Source: Seminavis robusta (taxonomy: Eukaryota > Bacillariophyta > Bacillariophyceae > Naviculales > Naviculaceae). From it: DNA of 41,194 bases. Under the pieces are notes generated by a model that worked only from the letters and a program-made list of their open reading frames with translations, was not told the DNA's origin and made no database searches. Made by a program: the position numbers and the translations under genes. Numbering within the stretch: position 1 is the first letter of the stretch; each line of letters opens with the position of its first letter. Below are positions 29,076-38,384 of the stretch, piece by piece. The DNA is taken from positions 1 through 41,194 of the forward strand of contig CAICTM010000965.1 in assembly GCA_903772945.1 (NCBI GenBank). The letters run 5' to 3'.

Positions 29076-30397
29076 GTTGTTGTAGAAGAGGGAAAGTCAA
29101 TTTTGTGAGAATTTCGAAGCTGACAGAAAACTCGAAGATAATAGATCCAGTCTAGTCATGTCCAGCTTACCTGTAGCGCTCTGTATTATCCAGTAGGCTG
29201 TGACCATCGACAACCTTGTAAGACCAAAAAGGAGATGCTTGGAAAGACGCCATTGTCGGTACCGGCAAGAAGAGATGGTCAAAAGAGATGGTGTGGTCAT
29301 GGTGGTGTCGCTTGGTTGAATAGTGACTGCTTTGCTGGTTGCTTGACACCAGGAAAGGAATTGCCACTCGGAATGGCAGAATGAGAACCTGCTTAAGAGA
29401 GGACCACTGGACGTTTCGTACTTATGGGTATCAGATTTCGCGGAATTATTCAAATCAGGTCCTTTTTCTTGCCCACATTTTTGTCTATAATGCTATGGCA
29501 AGCTGCGCCTTTCATCCAAGAAGACAAAAATCGCCACATTCCACCCATTACACCTAGAACGTCCAAGCGACCAGCTGATATGCAAGCTATGGTCAAAGAT
29601 CAATCTGTCTAGCCAATAGAGGCTGCTGTAGTATACTTCTGAGTAGTTGATCCAACCTTAGTAATGGCTGTTTACAGCGCTGAGGAGTGTACAACGCCCT
29701 GGTAAAAAGCGTTCCAGGACGTCCTGATGGCCTGGATCGCCAATTTCAGGAGGCGATATAGAAACCTAGAAGACCACCTTCATAGCCAAAGAAGGCTCAG
29801 GTGCACTGTCTATTACTAGTAAAGAAGGGAACGCCCAAGTTGAACAGGCTAGGTCTTTGTAGTGTTCTATATTGCTACCTTCAAAGGGCGATATGAGTGT
29901 GGGTGCGTTCTGTGATGGGCGTAGCACACCCATAGCACAGGGATGCAAAATGAAGGATAGAAATGTGGCAAACAATTGATAACAATTTCGATTGGGCAGT
30001 TGAGAAACGTCCGGCAGGCCTTGGAAAACGTCCAGCCCACCTTTTCACATGAGCTGAGAGGAATAGAAAAATCGAGAGCTGTTAGAATGACCATGTGAAC
30101 CAGTATGACCTTTAACTCTCCGAGTGACCCACATGCGTCTGAAAGTTTAATCCCATCAAGCTCCTGGCAATACCGGCAAGATCGATCTTGCTGGTATTGA
30201 CAAGAGCGAACTGCACAAAACTGCACAACCAGTAAACTTCCACTGATACCAGTAGTGGCAAACCAAGATGCTGATCTTCTTCCTCCAAATGGCGCTCTTC
30301 CTATCTTCTTCTCACAAATCGAAAACACCAACCAAAGCAACAGCAATTGGCCAAGCAGGAAACAGCAAGCGGCAGATCAACAAGCGGCAGATCGACC
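29076..30397. other. Central region of the Harbinger-type element
   Basis: 1.3 kb between the start codons of the transposase and the accessory gene. It should contain both promoters and perhaps 5' non-coding exons. Short open frames (29097-29453 minus, 29867-30346 minus) have no recognisable motif. A short local repeat (agcgctgaggag, cgttccaggacgtcctg near 29680-29725) contains a small palindrome, CAGGACGTCCTG. Confidence 0.4.
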
Positions 30398-31306
30398 ATG
30401 TCCTCCAGAAAGAGCGTGACAAAGAAAGGGGAACCTGTCAAACATATCTTCAAGCAAGATGGTCCAGACTTCAAGTTCCTACTTCGCTTATTCCACAATG
30501 GAACCATCACTGATGAACAACCCGCCGCTGTGAGAGCCATGCATGAGCGATTCCAGAAGTACTCCACAAACCAGTTTCGCTCTCAGTTCAACAAAGCCAG
30601 AGGAATGGCTGCCGGTGTTGCTCTCAGAGGACCACAACCACCACAAGATGATGATGGACCACTACCCATTCTTCCCAGCTTTGTTCCTCGCAACCAAGTA
30701 CCTGTCGTGGCAGCCAGGCCTCCTGCAGTTGCGCAGCTTCCTTCCATTGCTGACAACGATGATGAGGATGATGTTACCGAAGAGGATGGACCCACTACTT
30801 GGAAACCAAAGAGGATGGTCAAGGAATGGGAGAACGAACATGGCATTCGCCATGTGACTATCATTGTGTGGCTCAGCAGTGGCGCGACTGAAGCCGACAT
30901 CGAAACCATGGTCTCTGCGAATGGCAAGAAGCTGACTATCAGTGAGAAGTGGCACCAAGACCTCTTGGATATTGGGGAGTTCTATTATCTCTATCAACAA
31001 CACACAAAGGAAAACCTAGAGGATACCAATGTCAGGCGCCATGCCATGCAGCAGTATGTCAGGTCCATCCTTGATGTCAGGGGTGATGTCATTTCAGAGT
31101 TCACTATGGAGCTGCCATTTCCAGTTGATCCCTCTACCCTCAATGTGACCTTCCCCAGCTTTGAGTCTGGTGCATTGTTCTGCCATGTTGACTTGGCTGA
31201 GAAAAGGAAGAAAAGGGTAGCTCAATCCTTTGTCATGAGGAAGAGGCATGCCAGGGGCAAGAAGAAGGGTGATATTGAATACAACAACCTGACCCCTCAT
31301 CACTAG
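30398..31306 (+). CDS. Harbinger accessory protein with an alpha-crystallin (Hsp20)-like domain
   Basis: 302 residues from ATG 30398; 17 more open codons lie upstream without an ATG. Residues 22-69 form a helical basic block ('KFLLRLFHNGTITDE', 'RFQKYSTNQFRSQFNKARG') that may take the place of the Myb/SANT DNA-binding part of known Harbinger second proteins. Residues 75-145 are Pro- and acid-rich linker. Residues 150-183 ('VTIIVWLSSGATEADIETMV', then 'NGKKLTIS') follow the pattern of the first half of an Hsp20 domain, and 232-268 ('FTMELPFPVDPSTLNVTF', 'ESGALFCHVDL') that of its second half; a ~45-residue helical insert separates them. The tail (269-290) is strongly basic, an import-signal candidate. 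It is divergent from the transposase inside the same inverted repeats. That it works with the transposase is inference. Confidence 0.65.
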   Translation: MSSRKSVTKKGEPVKHIFKQDGPDFKFLLRLFHNGTITDEQPAAVRAMHERFQKYSTNQFRSQFNKARGMAAGVALRGPQPPQDDDGPLPILPSFVPRNQVPVVAARPPAVAQLPSIADNDDEDDVTEEDGPTTWKPKRMVKEWENEHGIRHVTIIVWLSSGATEADIETMVSANGKKLTISEKWHQDLLDIGEFYYLYQQHTKENLEDTNVRRHAMQQYVRSILDVRGDVISEFTMELPFPVDPSTLNVTFPSFESGALFCHVDLAEKRKKRVAQSFVMRKRHARGKKKGDIEYNNLTPHH

Positions 31307-31484
31307 ACAAACTCAACAACAGCCATGGCTTTGATGTGTGTTAGGCACACTGTAAACAACTACAACAACCAACCAATCTAGGAGCAACCTGTTGAGTGCT
31401 CATGTAATCAACCAAAAAGGGTAGCTTGTTGAATGCCCTTATAAAATAGTACTTGCATGTAGTGTGTAATGGCTTGTGTAGTAG

Positions 31485-31509
31485 TGTAATGCGTTTTCCT
31501 GCTCCTCCC
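31485..31509 (-). repeat. Right terminal inverted repeat of the Harbinger-type element
   Basis: Reverse complement begins GGGAGGAGCAGGAAAACG. Pairs with 27953-27977. Confidence 0.8.
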
Positions 31510-31610
31510 TGCTACATGCATGCATTCAACACCATCTTTTGCAGACAACGCACGTTACCCCCAATCATCATCTCTTGCTTCTTGGCTGACCATCGAACGA
31601 TAGCAAGGAA
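31510..31610 (-). repeat. Inverted duplication, right fragment (other copy at 33470-33572)
   Basis: Reverse complement of 33470-33572: 'cgttgtctgcaaaagatggt' and 'aagcaagagatgatgattgg' occur in both, with a few small indels. It includes a copy of the end of the small ORF 33141-33530. With 27876-27951 it forms the site in which the Harbinger-type element sits. Confidence 0.8.
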
Positions 31611-31856
31611 GTGTACCAGTAGCTACCGGTACGCATGGCTCTATTAGCTGGATGCAATCAGGATGCTGCGTCGCCTCGATTTCCTATTAGTCACGAGTGA
31701 GTAGGACTCACCTTATAACTCTGGCCCTACCGTACCGGTACCGTAAAATCCAAAGATACGGGATCTTTTCTTCGGTGACTTGACAGGACAACCAGAGTGC
31801 CAATAGCCATGTAATGGAGGCTTGAATTGAATTGGAAAGGATTCGTACAGTACACA

Positions 31857-33139
31857 ATGACAATCATAGGAAAGAGGCTTTACCGACAGCTGATTGCAGT
31901 CTGCACTACTAGACTAGAGCCTCGCATTCTAAAGCCAAAACTCCATTGTTGGACTCATCATGCTTCTTCCAGGTGTCGTTCCGTCCCATCCATCCTTCGA
32001 TCACTACACGTAATACCGACCAACAACAATCAAGGCAGCACTAGTGTGTTTGGGACTGTAATGGGGTTGTCTGTTGTTGCGATTGCGAGCTTTAAAGCTC
32101 TGACGTATACCACGCATTGTCACGAGGAACAAGCAGCAGAAGCCGAACGGCAAGAGAGTAGCAGTGAGAAAGAAGATACTGCCACTTATAGTGGTAGCAG
32201 TCATAGTACAACGACGACGTTACAGGACGAAGAAATGGTGAATGCCTATGTGCGATCGTTGATGAAAGACGACACATTGGTCAAGTTGCCACTGAATCTA
32301 GGGACTGCCGCTCCCCATCTCATGGACCTGACGGAACTCCATCGCGTACTCGTGTGGGAAGCCATTCATTCATGCCTTTGAAAGCACCATTACTGGTTGG
32401 AACCATCCACTCAACCAGGGAAAACTGGCAGGACATCCCATTGTCTACGAGTATCAGCATTCTACTAGTAACATGTACAACAACAACAAAAATAATCCAC
32501 TGATTCACAATCCTGCCTTTGCCATGCCCTTTCCAGTCATTGAGATTGTGGCAGAGGTCCTACTCCAAGAACCCCGTGTCGTGGGACCGGTGCTGGGCAC
32601 CTGTCCGACAGCCGTGCGACGATTTTTGCTCATTAATATTCTACACGTCTTGACATCCATCTTGATGGATCTCATGCTCAGTTCGTCCGTGTCGGTACAT
32701 AATGGAGCTTATTCCATGGAGTGGACCTTTTCACAGAAAAAGGCACACGACACTTACACACGCTATTGGAGCGATCCGGTGCTTGTCCGCAAGCTCCTCC
32801 AGGAAGCCTTGGAGCGCATCGACTTTGATGTCGTCGAACAAGAAGCCAAACAGGCGACACCCTGGATGGGACAGCAACAAGTCTATGCCATGGCCTACAA
32901 GGTCATGCTCATTGTCTTTTACATTATCAATCAGGATACCGAATGTCGATTCATGGGACGCAGTGTCCGACAAAGGTTTGACAAGCCATCATCGTCATCA
33001 TCATCATTGCTTGTAGCCAGCCAGCTAGCTAGGTATGCGTAGTTACAGCGTACGGTAGCTAGTGGACACGACAACTAGCTGGAAAGGACTGACTCAACTC
33101 CTCAAGAATGCCATTTACGTGCTTCAGGTAGCTTTATAA
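31857..33139 (+). CDS. Unknown gene with a mitochondrial-type N terminus, one intron and one frameshift
   Basis: ATG 31857 gives 'MTIIGKRLYRQLIAVCTTRL', basic and free of acidic residues as in a mitochondrial targeting peptide, then a likely membrane segment ('SVFGTVMGLSVVAIASFKAL'). Near 32363 the frame shifts by one base (an extra G in 'gtgtgggaag' would explain it), and the protein continues as 'PFIHAFESTITGWNHPLNQG'. A second hydrophobic part follows ('RFLLINILHVLTSILMDLML'). An intron of 103 bp (32976-33078, GTTTGA...ACTAG) then leads to a final exon 'WKGLTQLLKNAIYVLQVAL' ending at TAA 33137. Without splicing the frame runs into a Ser tract from a (TCA)n microsatellite. I recognise no family. 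If the extra G is an assembly error the gene is intact. Confidence 0.6.
32976..33078 (+). other. Probable intron with a microsatellite
   Basis: GT...AG boundaries, phase 2. It contains a (TCA)n-like tract (32990-33009) and TAGCTAGC (33022-33033). Splicing yields a clean helical C terminus. Confidence 0.6.
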
Positions 33140-33140
33140 A

Positions 33141-33530
33141 ATGCGAAAGGTTGATAAAAGCTCACTGTCACTCGACTCGACTCGTCACCTATTGGTAGGA
33201 TCTCGCGCCGCTCAAGCAAGCAAGCAAGCAAAACGTGGATTCCTACTCCGCAATGCGGCCAAAGTACCGTACAAGAAGCCGGTGCTGGTTCCTATCATTG
33301 GCCCATCTCTTTACGGCGAGCTGAATGTTGAGATGGGCCATCGCCTTTTTACAAAGGCAGCGAGCCGCAATCACATCGCCCTTCTCCACATTCCCAAAGT
33401 GGACATGCATCAGCGGCAACTAACTGGACCACAAACGTCGTGTGCCCCAGACGACGTTTCGTTTGTTCTTTCCTTGCTACCGTATCGTTCGATGGTCAAC
33501 CAAGAAGCAAGAGATGATGATTGGGGGTAA
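33141..33530 (+). CDS. Small hypothetical ORF
   Basis: 129 residues from ATG 33141, two bases after the stop of the preceding gene. The middle reads like protein ('YKKPVLVPIIGPSLYGELNV', 'MGHRLFTKAASRNHIALLHI'). Its last ~20 codons lie in the inverted duplication (also at 31553-31610). With no promoter room it may be part of the 3' UTR of the preceding gene or the remnant of another gene. No family recognised. Confidence 0.25.
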   Translation: MRKVDKSSLSLDSTRHLLVGSRAAQASKQAKRGFLLRNAAKVPYKKPVLVPIIGPSLYGELNVEMGHRLFTKAASRNHIALLHIPKVDMHQRQLTGPQTSCAPDDVSFVLSLLPYRSMVNQEARDDDWG

Positions 33531-33708
33531 TAACGTGCGTTGTCTGCAAAAGATGGTGTTGAATGCATGCGTGTAGCTTCGCCCCCGCTCCTTATTAACG
33601 TATCTATTTAGTATTTGTTTTTCTTGCATGTAGCAGCTGCTGCACCCGTCGTAGCCATTCTAAAACAACAAAGACTACACGCACTTGCTTGGCCGGTTAT
33701 ATGTACCG
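33470..33708 (+). repeat. Inverted duplication without the Harbinger-type insertion
   Basis: The reverse complement of this segment is found as two pieces (27876-27951 and 31510-31610) on either side of the Harbinger-type transposon. Here the two halves are continuous apart from a 49-bp insert at 33577-33625. Confidence 0.8.
33577..33625 (+). repeat. Dispersed ~49-bp repeat, copy 2, between 8-bp direct repeats
   Basis: Insert starting 'cttcgcccccgctcc', ending 'gtttttctt', absent from the paralogous site at 31510/27951. It is flanked by gcgtgtag (33569-33576) and gcatgtag (33626-33633), an imperfect 8-bp duplication. The inverse copy is at 12600-12645. No inverted terminal repeats, so the kind of element is unclear. 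Confidence 0.65.
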
Positions 33709-34026
33709 GTAGCACTACGTGTACCGGTATCTACAGTCGCAACGTAAATAAACAGCCAAGGACATACGGTAGTGTCTTTCCTTGCATCTTGTTTTTGGCA
33801 AGTGTTGCCATGCATCCACAGCGTGGTTTCCACGCCACGCCAGCATTGGCTCTCGCTTAACCGTAACAGTTATACAATCATAAGTTCTGAGCATGACTGG
33901 CGTCTGCGCTGCCGCCATTTCCATCAAGTTCTCCACGGCACGGCATTCTCAAGCAAAAGTAGATCTGTCTATCTCTCAACGAATAGAAGTACTAGTAGTA
34001 GAAGACCAAGGAGAAGAAAGAAGAAG

Positions 34027-36315
34027 ATGTCGGACGCCACTACATGTACTACAGTTGCAACAACGATGAGTAGTAGTACTGTTGGTAGTAGTGATAAGAA
34101 GAAGAAGAAGAAAGAGACAATGAGAGATCCCTTAAAGGCACTGGAACAGTACGATGGTCTTTCGGTGTACATTCTTTCTTTTTTGGGAGGATCCTGCCAA
34201 CAAGAACAAGAACAAGAAGAAGACGACAATGATGAATTTCCGTCTCCTCCATTGGCCATGTTGACTCTTGAGGATGCGTACAAGTTGTACTGTCAGTTAT
34301 CGGGCGTGTGTCAACTGTGGCGTAGTTTGTGTCAAGAGTACGCCAGTGTCATGGTTGGTCCTCTGTACATCAAGATTGTCAGTGGTGTTAGTAGTGGTAC
34401 TATCTTTGACATTCAGAATGAGCAGCGACTTGTTTGGGCGTGTCAAAAGAAGATGCAGATTGGATTTTTGGATCTGCAGAGTTTGCTTCCTGCTACGCAA
34501 GACACTGCAACTACAAATTTGCTGCGAATTGTCAATTTGGTCCATCAGTGTGATATTAAGGATCATTTGAAAGTGGTAAAGGCGTTTCTCAAGGAAGAAG
34601 AAGATCCACTGGATTTGATCTACCAGGCTCTAGCTACCAAATGCTCCAATCTGAAGTCTCTCTCCTTGGTTCTACCAGCCAACAATACCGTTGCCATGGA
34701 CAATCCGCTCTTTGCCATGAAATCCATTCAACAATTGGAAGTCTTTTTCAAGAAAAAGCAACCATCGTTATGGGGACGACCTACGGAACAACCCACACGT
34801 CCCCCTATCCAATTGGTCTCCAACATTATGGCCAACATGACCTCGCTGCAAACGGCATGGCTCAAACTATGGAGTCGATTTTCGGCACAAGACGAATTGC
34901 CCCTTCGAATGCTTCTACACAGAGATATGGACTTTGCGCCCTACATGGTGCCTCGTATCTTTCTCAATCCACCCCGCATGTTTTTTCTCGACAATCATTT
35001 CCCATTCAATGGTAACAACAACAATAACAACAATGACAATAATGATAACAACAACAACAATGATGACAACAACAATGATGACGATGATGACACGGCATCC
35101 ACTCCCCGGGATTTGCGAGCCCTCGTGCCGCGGCCACTTGTTTCGTCGTCGTCGTCGTCATCCGAAGAGGATAGTGATGGCGACGAGGAAAGGTTGGAAG
35201 GAGAAGACAACAACAACAATAATGATGACTCAATCGCAAATGTCACGATGCAAGAAACACAAGGAGCCGAGCCTGACGACGACGACGACATGCCAGATCT
35301 TGTAGAGGGAATTCTACCACCACATCGAGATCATCATGACGACATGCCAAGTCTCGTGTCGCGGCCAGCGGTAGATGATGACGATGAACCACCGCCACTT
35401 CGTTGGTCACCGCCACAACCACATCGTGACGACGCCAACATGCCTGCATTTGTAGGGCAGGATTTGGCTGCATATGATGATGAATTCCCGCCACTCCGAC
35501 ATCTACCAGTTGCACCACCACATCGTGACAACGGTGGCATGCCAGGTCTCGCACGGCGACCAACAGTCTACGATTCGGATAGTGATGAACCACCCTTGAT
35601 GCCTCGAGAACTCAGTGATGATGACGATTCCGACAGTGATGATGATTATGATGCAGAGCAACCGCCACCCTTGATGGCTCGAGAAACTTCCGATGACGAT
35701 GACTCGGACGACGATGGTCCACCACCACTACGGGCTCGCCCCATGCAGCATTATGACGATACGGACGACAGCGACTCGAACTCGTCGGGACCGCCTCCAT
35801 TGATTCGTCGTGAAAACGTCGGTTGGTCCTCGTCGTCGGATGATGATGACGATTCCGATGATGATGATGATAATGCGGAAGACCATAATGACGAAGAAGT
35901 CTCGCGCAACAATTTGCGTTTCGTGGTTGCCTCCAAGTCGCTGCAGACGCTCCACGTCGACAAGGGCATTTGGGTACGATGTGCATGTCCGCAATTGCAA
36001 AAGTTCTCGGCCGTGTCGGGAGGTCGCTTTTACGGTCGTCGCAATGCCCACGTTGGCGGCACATTGCCCATTTTGAATCCGCAACAATTCAATTCCATTA
36101 CGTCTAGTGAGTGGTACCATCAAGCGGGTGGTGTGCTCCGTGTGACGGCGGGGGAATTGACATTTCGTGGCATGGTGGTTCCACCGACGTGCGAGATTAC
36201 CTTTTCGGGATTTGGTGCTCTGGTGGATCATGGTTACGGATGGTCGAATCGACTGTCCTATGAACGATACAGTCGTCTCTGTGCGGCCTTGAAGAACGAG
36301 CAGTTGTGGAAATGA
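34027..36315 (+). CDS. F-box-like protein with acidic, proline-rich tandem repeats
   Basis: 762 residues from ATG 34027; the frame is open for 85 codons upstream without another ATG. After a Ser/Thr- and Lys-rich start, residues ~41-110 form an F-box-like motif ('QYDGLSVYILSFLGG', then 'YKLYCQLSGVCQLWRSLCQE') with an acidic insert. Residues ~110-320 look like an irregular leucine-rich domain. Residues ~329-355 are an Asn/Asp tract, and ~370-625 hold degenerate repeats of the form 'PPHRDxxMPxLVxRPxxxDDDEPPPL', five or six of them, strongly acidic. The C terminus (~627-762) is again a folded leucine-rich part ('SLQTLHVDKGIWVRCACPQL'). F-box proteins select substrates for SCF ubiquitin ligases; the substrate is unknown. 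The Asn/Asp tract is a trinucleotide expansion and likely varies in length between alleles. Confidence 0.65.
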   Translation: MSDATTCTTVATTMSSSTVGSSDKKKKKKETMRDPLKALEQYDGLSVYILSFLGGSCQQEQEQEEDDNDEFPSPPLAMLTLEDAYKLYCQLSGVCQLWRSLCQEYASVMVGPLYIKIVSGVSSGTIFDIQNEQRLVWACQKKMQIGFLDLQSLLPATQDTATTNLLRIVNLVHQCDIKDHLKVVKAFLKEEEDPLDLIYQALATKCSNLKSLSLVLPANNTVAMDNPLFAMKSIQQLEVFFKKKQPSLWGRPTEQPTRPPIQLVSNIMANMTSLQTAWLKLWSRFSAQDELPLRMLLHRDMDFAPYMVPRIFLNPPRMFFLDNHFPFNGNNNNNNNDNNDNNNNNDDNNNDDDDDTASTPRDLRALVPRPLVSSSSSSSEEDSDGDEERLEGEDNNNNNDDSIANVTMQETQGAEPDDDDDMPDLVEGILPPHRDHHDDMPSLVSRPAVDDDDEPPPLRWSPPQPHRDDANMPAFVGQDLAAYDDEFPPLRHLPVAPPHRDNGGMPGLARRPTVYDSDSDEPPLMPRELSDDDDSDSDDDYDAEQPPPLMARETSDDDDSDDDGPPPLRARPMQHYDDTDDSDSNSSGPPPLIRRENVGWSSSSDDDDDSDDDDDNAEDHNDEEVSRNNLRFVVASKSLQTLHVDKGIWVRCACPQLQKFSAVSGGRFYGRRNAHVGGTLPILNPQQFNSITSSEWYHQAGGVLRVTAGELTFRGMVVPPTCEITFSGFGALVDHGYGWSNRLSYERYSRLCAALKNEQLWK

Positions 36316-36578
36316 GAAAGAGAGAGACGCAGAGAGATTATGGGTTTGTATTGGAATCGAGTTGGTTTGACTCGCTCTGGCAGTGCTTGGACACGAAGGG
36401 ATGCAATTAATATCTACTGGTACACTGAGCCATGAGAAAGGGGGGAATCCCCTGGACAACTTCTATGTCTTTTAAAATTTTATGACGTTTAGTCTACTAA
36501 AAACAATCTATTGGAACGACTACGATGATCGCAAAAGTGTATGTTTGTCTGTCTCCAATACTCCAATCGGTCTCTTGC
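36316..36578. other. 3' flank of the F-box-like gene
   Basis: 260 bp, A/T-rich near 36470 (cttttaaaattttatg), a possible polyadenylation area. No gene seen. Confidence 0.4.
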
Positions 36579-36860
36579 GCCACGAGCCATTGTGTGGCAC
36601 AAGTACCTCCTTTGCTTCATTGGCGCGCTTCCAGAGCCACGCAACGACACCATGCATTTTGGGTTCAAAATGCAAAGGAAAGCAGGCTCGAGAGACTGCG
36701 AGCACCATGAAGCAACCCCTTGAGTTGCTCAGATGGAGATGTCAAAAAGCATTCGACAGCAGCGCCGCAGATGGGTACAATCGTCGCCGTAAATGCTTGG
36801 TTTCCGCCCACCAAGACTCCAGATACGGTACTCTGGATTGGTTTCAGGTCCAGAGGAAGA
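36579..36860. repeat. Diverged repeat family A, copy 1
   Basis: Shares with 37920-38130 the blocks 'gccacgagccattgtgt', 'acctcctttgcttcattgg', 'gcaacgacaccatgcatt' and 'gatgggtacaatcgtcgccg' onward, in the same order. A third partial copy is at 38145-38330. The plus-strand frame over it (36482-36979) is not conserved in the other copies, so it is probably not a gene. Confidence 0.7.
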
Positions 36861-37079
36861 TCTCCTCGAGAATTCAAGTGATTGCAGTGTTGCCATGTGA
36901 TTCCAATCGTACCGTCGTCGTCCAGGCATGTGCATTGGTCTCCGCCTCTTCAGCTTGCTCGTTTCTCATAAGAATATGAGCAACATGGTGTGTAAGATGG
37001 ACGTCAAAACACAAGCAACGAGGAGAGGTTAAAAACAACCTACGTCGCTGCTTGGGGGGGAAACTTGGTGCGTCTTTCT

Positions 37080-37520
37080 TGCGTGAAGACCCACTGGCGT
37101 CCACGGTCACATCGGCATGCTCCTGTGGTCCGGTGGGTCATCCTCAAGCACATCTTGTCTGAATCCGTTTATTGACGTTCAGGTTTTTTGTGTGGTGGAG
37201 CTTGCCCAACCAACAAGAGGGGATTGTGATTCCATGGACTTGGTGAATCAAGGATCTTGAATCGCAACTGGGCCTTCCTTTTGCAAAGCTCCTTCCAGGC
37301 ATGTGCCGGTATATTGGCTTTCCCCACGTCCAGTGCTCATTGCTCAAAAGAATCAGAGCACCAAATGGCAGTAAAATTAAGTTCAAAACACAAGCAAAAA
37401 TCCTGGTGCATTGTGACTTGAAACCAAATCGCTGGGAAACATGAACAACCCTTCGTTGGGTGCGCTTGCGCTTGCGTGAACACCCAGTGCGGCCTACAGC
37501 CACGTCGGCATGCTCCTGTC
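37080..37520. repeat. Local direct repeats around two 'cttgcgtgaa.accca' units
   Basis: 36925-37130 and 37290-37520 share 'gcatgtgc', 'tcaaaacacaagca', 'cttgcgtgaa.acccactg/agtg' and 'tcggcatgctcctgt'. A stretch at 37134-37180 ('cctcaagcac', 'tgtctgaatccgtt') recurs at 39549-39598. No gene seen. Confidence 0.5.
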
Positions 37521-37739
37521 GAGTAGCTTGCCCGGCTAAGAAGAGGTGATTCCGTGGCTGGATTCATCTATCTTGAATTGCAATTGGGGCTTCGCTTCTG
37601 CAAAACTCAACTTTCCCCTTGGGATCACTGTACCATCCCCCGTCTCGAAAGCTCCCGCAATCCACGGACATCATCCTTCCGTGTGGTAGCTCACCACTGG
37701 GTCGTGGTCAGGGAAGCCCAGCTTCTTCGCCCTTGCTGT

Positions 37740-37925
37740 AACTCAGTTGTAGAGAGGCCCAAAGGCAACATGCAAACGAAAGTTGCCTGGATTCCCAAGG
37801 TTGCCTCCATGAACAGCATCAATATACGAGCCAGCACAAAATTGCCCAAAGGAACGTAGATACGGATTGGGGCTTTGATCTTGCCACCATTTGGCCAATG
37901 ATTCAACTCTATTAATCGGTGCGCC
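37740..37925 (-). pseudogene. Gene remnant B, copy 1 (inverted relative to 39098-39270)
   Basis: On the minus strand this reads 'LNHWPNGGKIKAPIRIYVPL', then 'NFVLARI' and 'FVCMLPLGLSTTEL'. The inverted copy at 39098-39270 reads 'LNHWPDGG', 'KAPIRIYVPPDTFVLARI' and 'FVCTLAVGLFTTALQ'. Conservation of the same frame with changed third bases suggests decayed copies of a coding sequence of unknown family. Confidence 0.5.
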
Positions 37926-38130
37926 ACGAGCCATTGTGTCGTACCTCCTTTGCTTCATTGGCACGCTTCCAGAGCTATGCAACGACACCATGCATTCTTG
38001 GTCCTTTTGAGATATAAAGAAGCGTTCCACAGCAGCACCAGATGGGTACAATCGTCGCCGTAAATGCTTGGTTTCCTCCCTCCAAGACTCCAGATACGTT
38101 CGTCTAGATTGGTGCCAGGTCCAGATGACA
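37920..38130. repeat. Diverged repeat family A, copy 2
   Basis: Direct copy of 36579-36860 lacking the middle block with 'caaatgcaaagga'. It is directly followed by copy 3. Confidence 0.7.
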
Positions 38131-38144
38131 CAATCACAACGCAC

Positions 38145-38330
38145 CCACAAGCCATTGTGTCCTTCCTCCTCTTTTGCTTCATTGGCTCTCTCTCGAACTC
38201 TCTCTCAGAGCCATGCAACGATACCATTATTGGTTCCAAATGCAAAGGACAGAAGGCTCAAGAGACTGCAGGCGCCATCAAGCCAACCCTTGTGTAGCTC
38301 CTTTGGAGACATAGGGAAGCTTTCCTCAGC
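38145..38330. repeat. Diverged repeat family A, copy 3 (partial)
   Basis: Contains 'ttttgcttcattgg', 'cagagccatgcaacgatacc' and 'caaatgcaaagga...aggctc.agagactg', the block missing from copy 2. Confidence 0.65.
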
Positions 38331-38384
38331 AGCAGCAGTGGAACCACACAGAAAGGTAAATGGTGTTCACGGGAGTTCAAAGAC

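Larger units (their letters stand above)
27952..31509. mobile_element. PIF/Harbinger-type DNA transposon with two divergent genes
   Basis: About 3.56 kb bounded by terminal inverted repeats of about 25 bp (27953-27977 and 31485-31509; one mismatch). Weaker subterminal similarity follows ('gcattacacac' against 'gccattacacac'). It carries a DDE_Tnp_4 transposase on the minus strand (28067-29075) and an accessory protein on the plus strand (30398-31306). They are transcribed away from a 1.3-kb centre. Two-gene architecture is the rule in PIF/Harbinger elements, where the second protein helps nuclear import and DNA binding. Both genes look intact, so the copy may be recent or active. The usual 3-bp target duplication is not visible. 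Comparison with the related site at 33.6 kb suggests insertion between a 'gcagcagc' and a 'tgctacatgc'. Confidence 0.8.

Noticed and set aside
34995..36459. Long antisense ORFs over the F-box-like gene (Ser-, His- and Arg-rich)
   Set aside because: They are mirrors of the GAT/AAC/GAC repeats on the coding strand.
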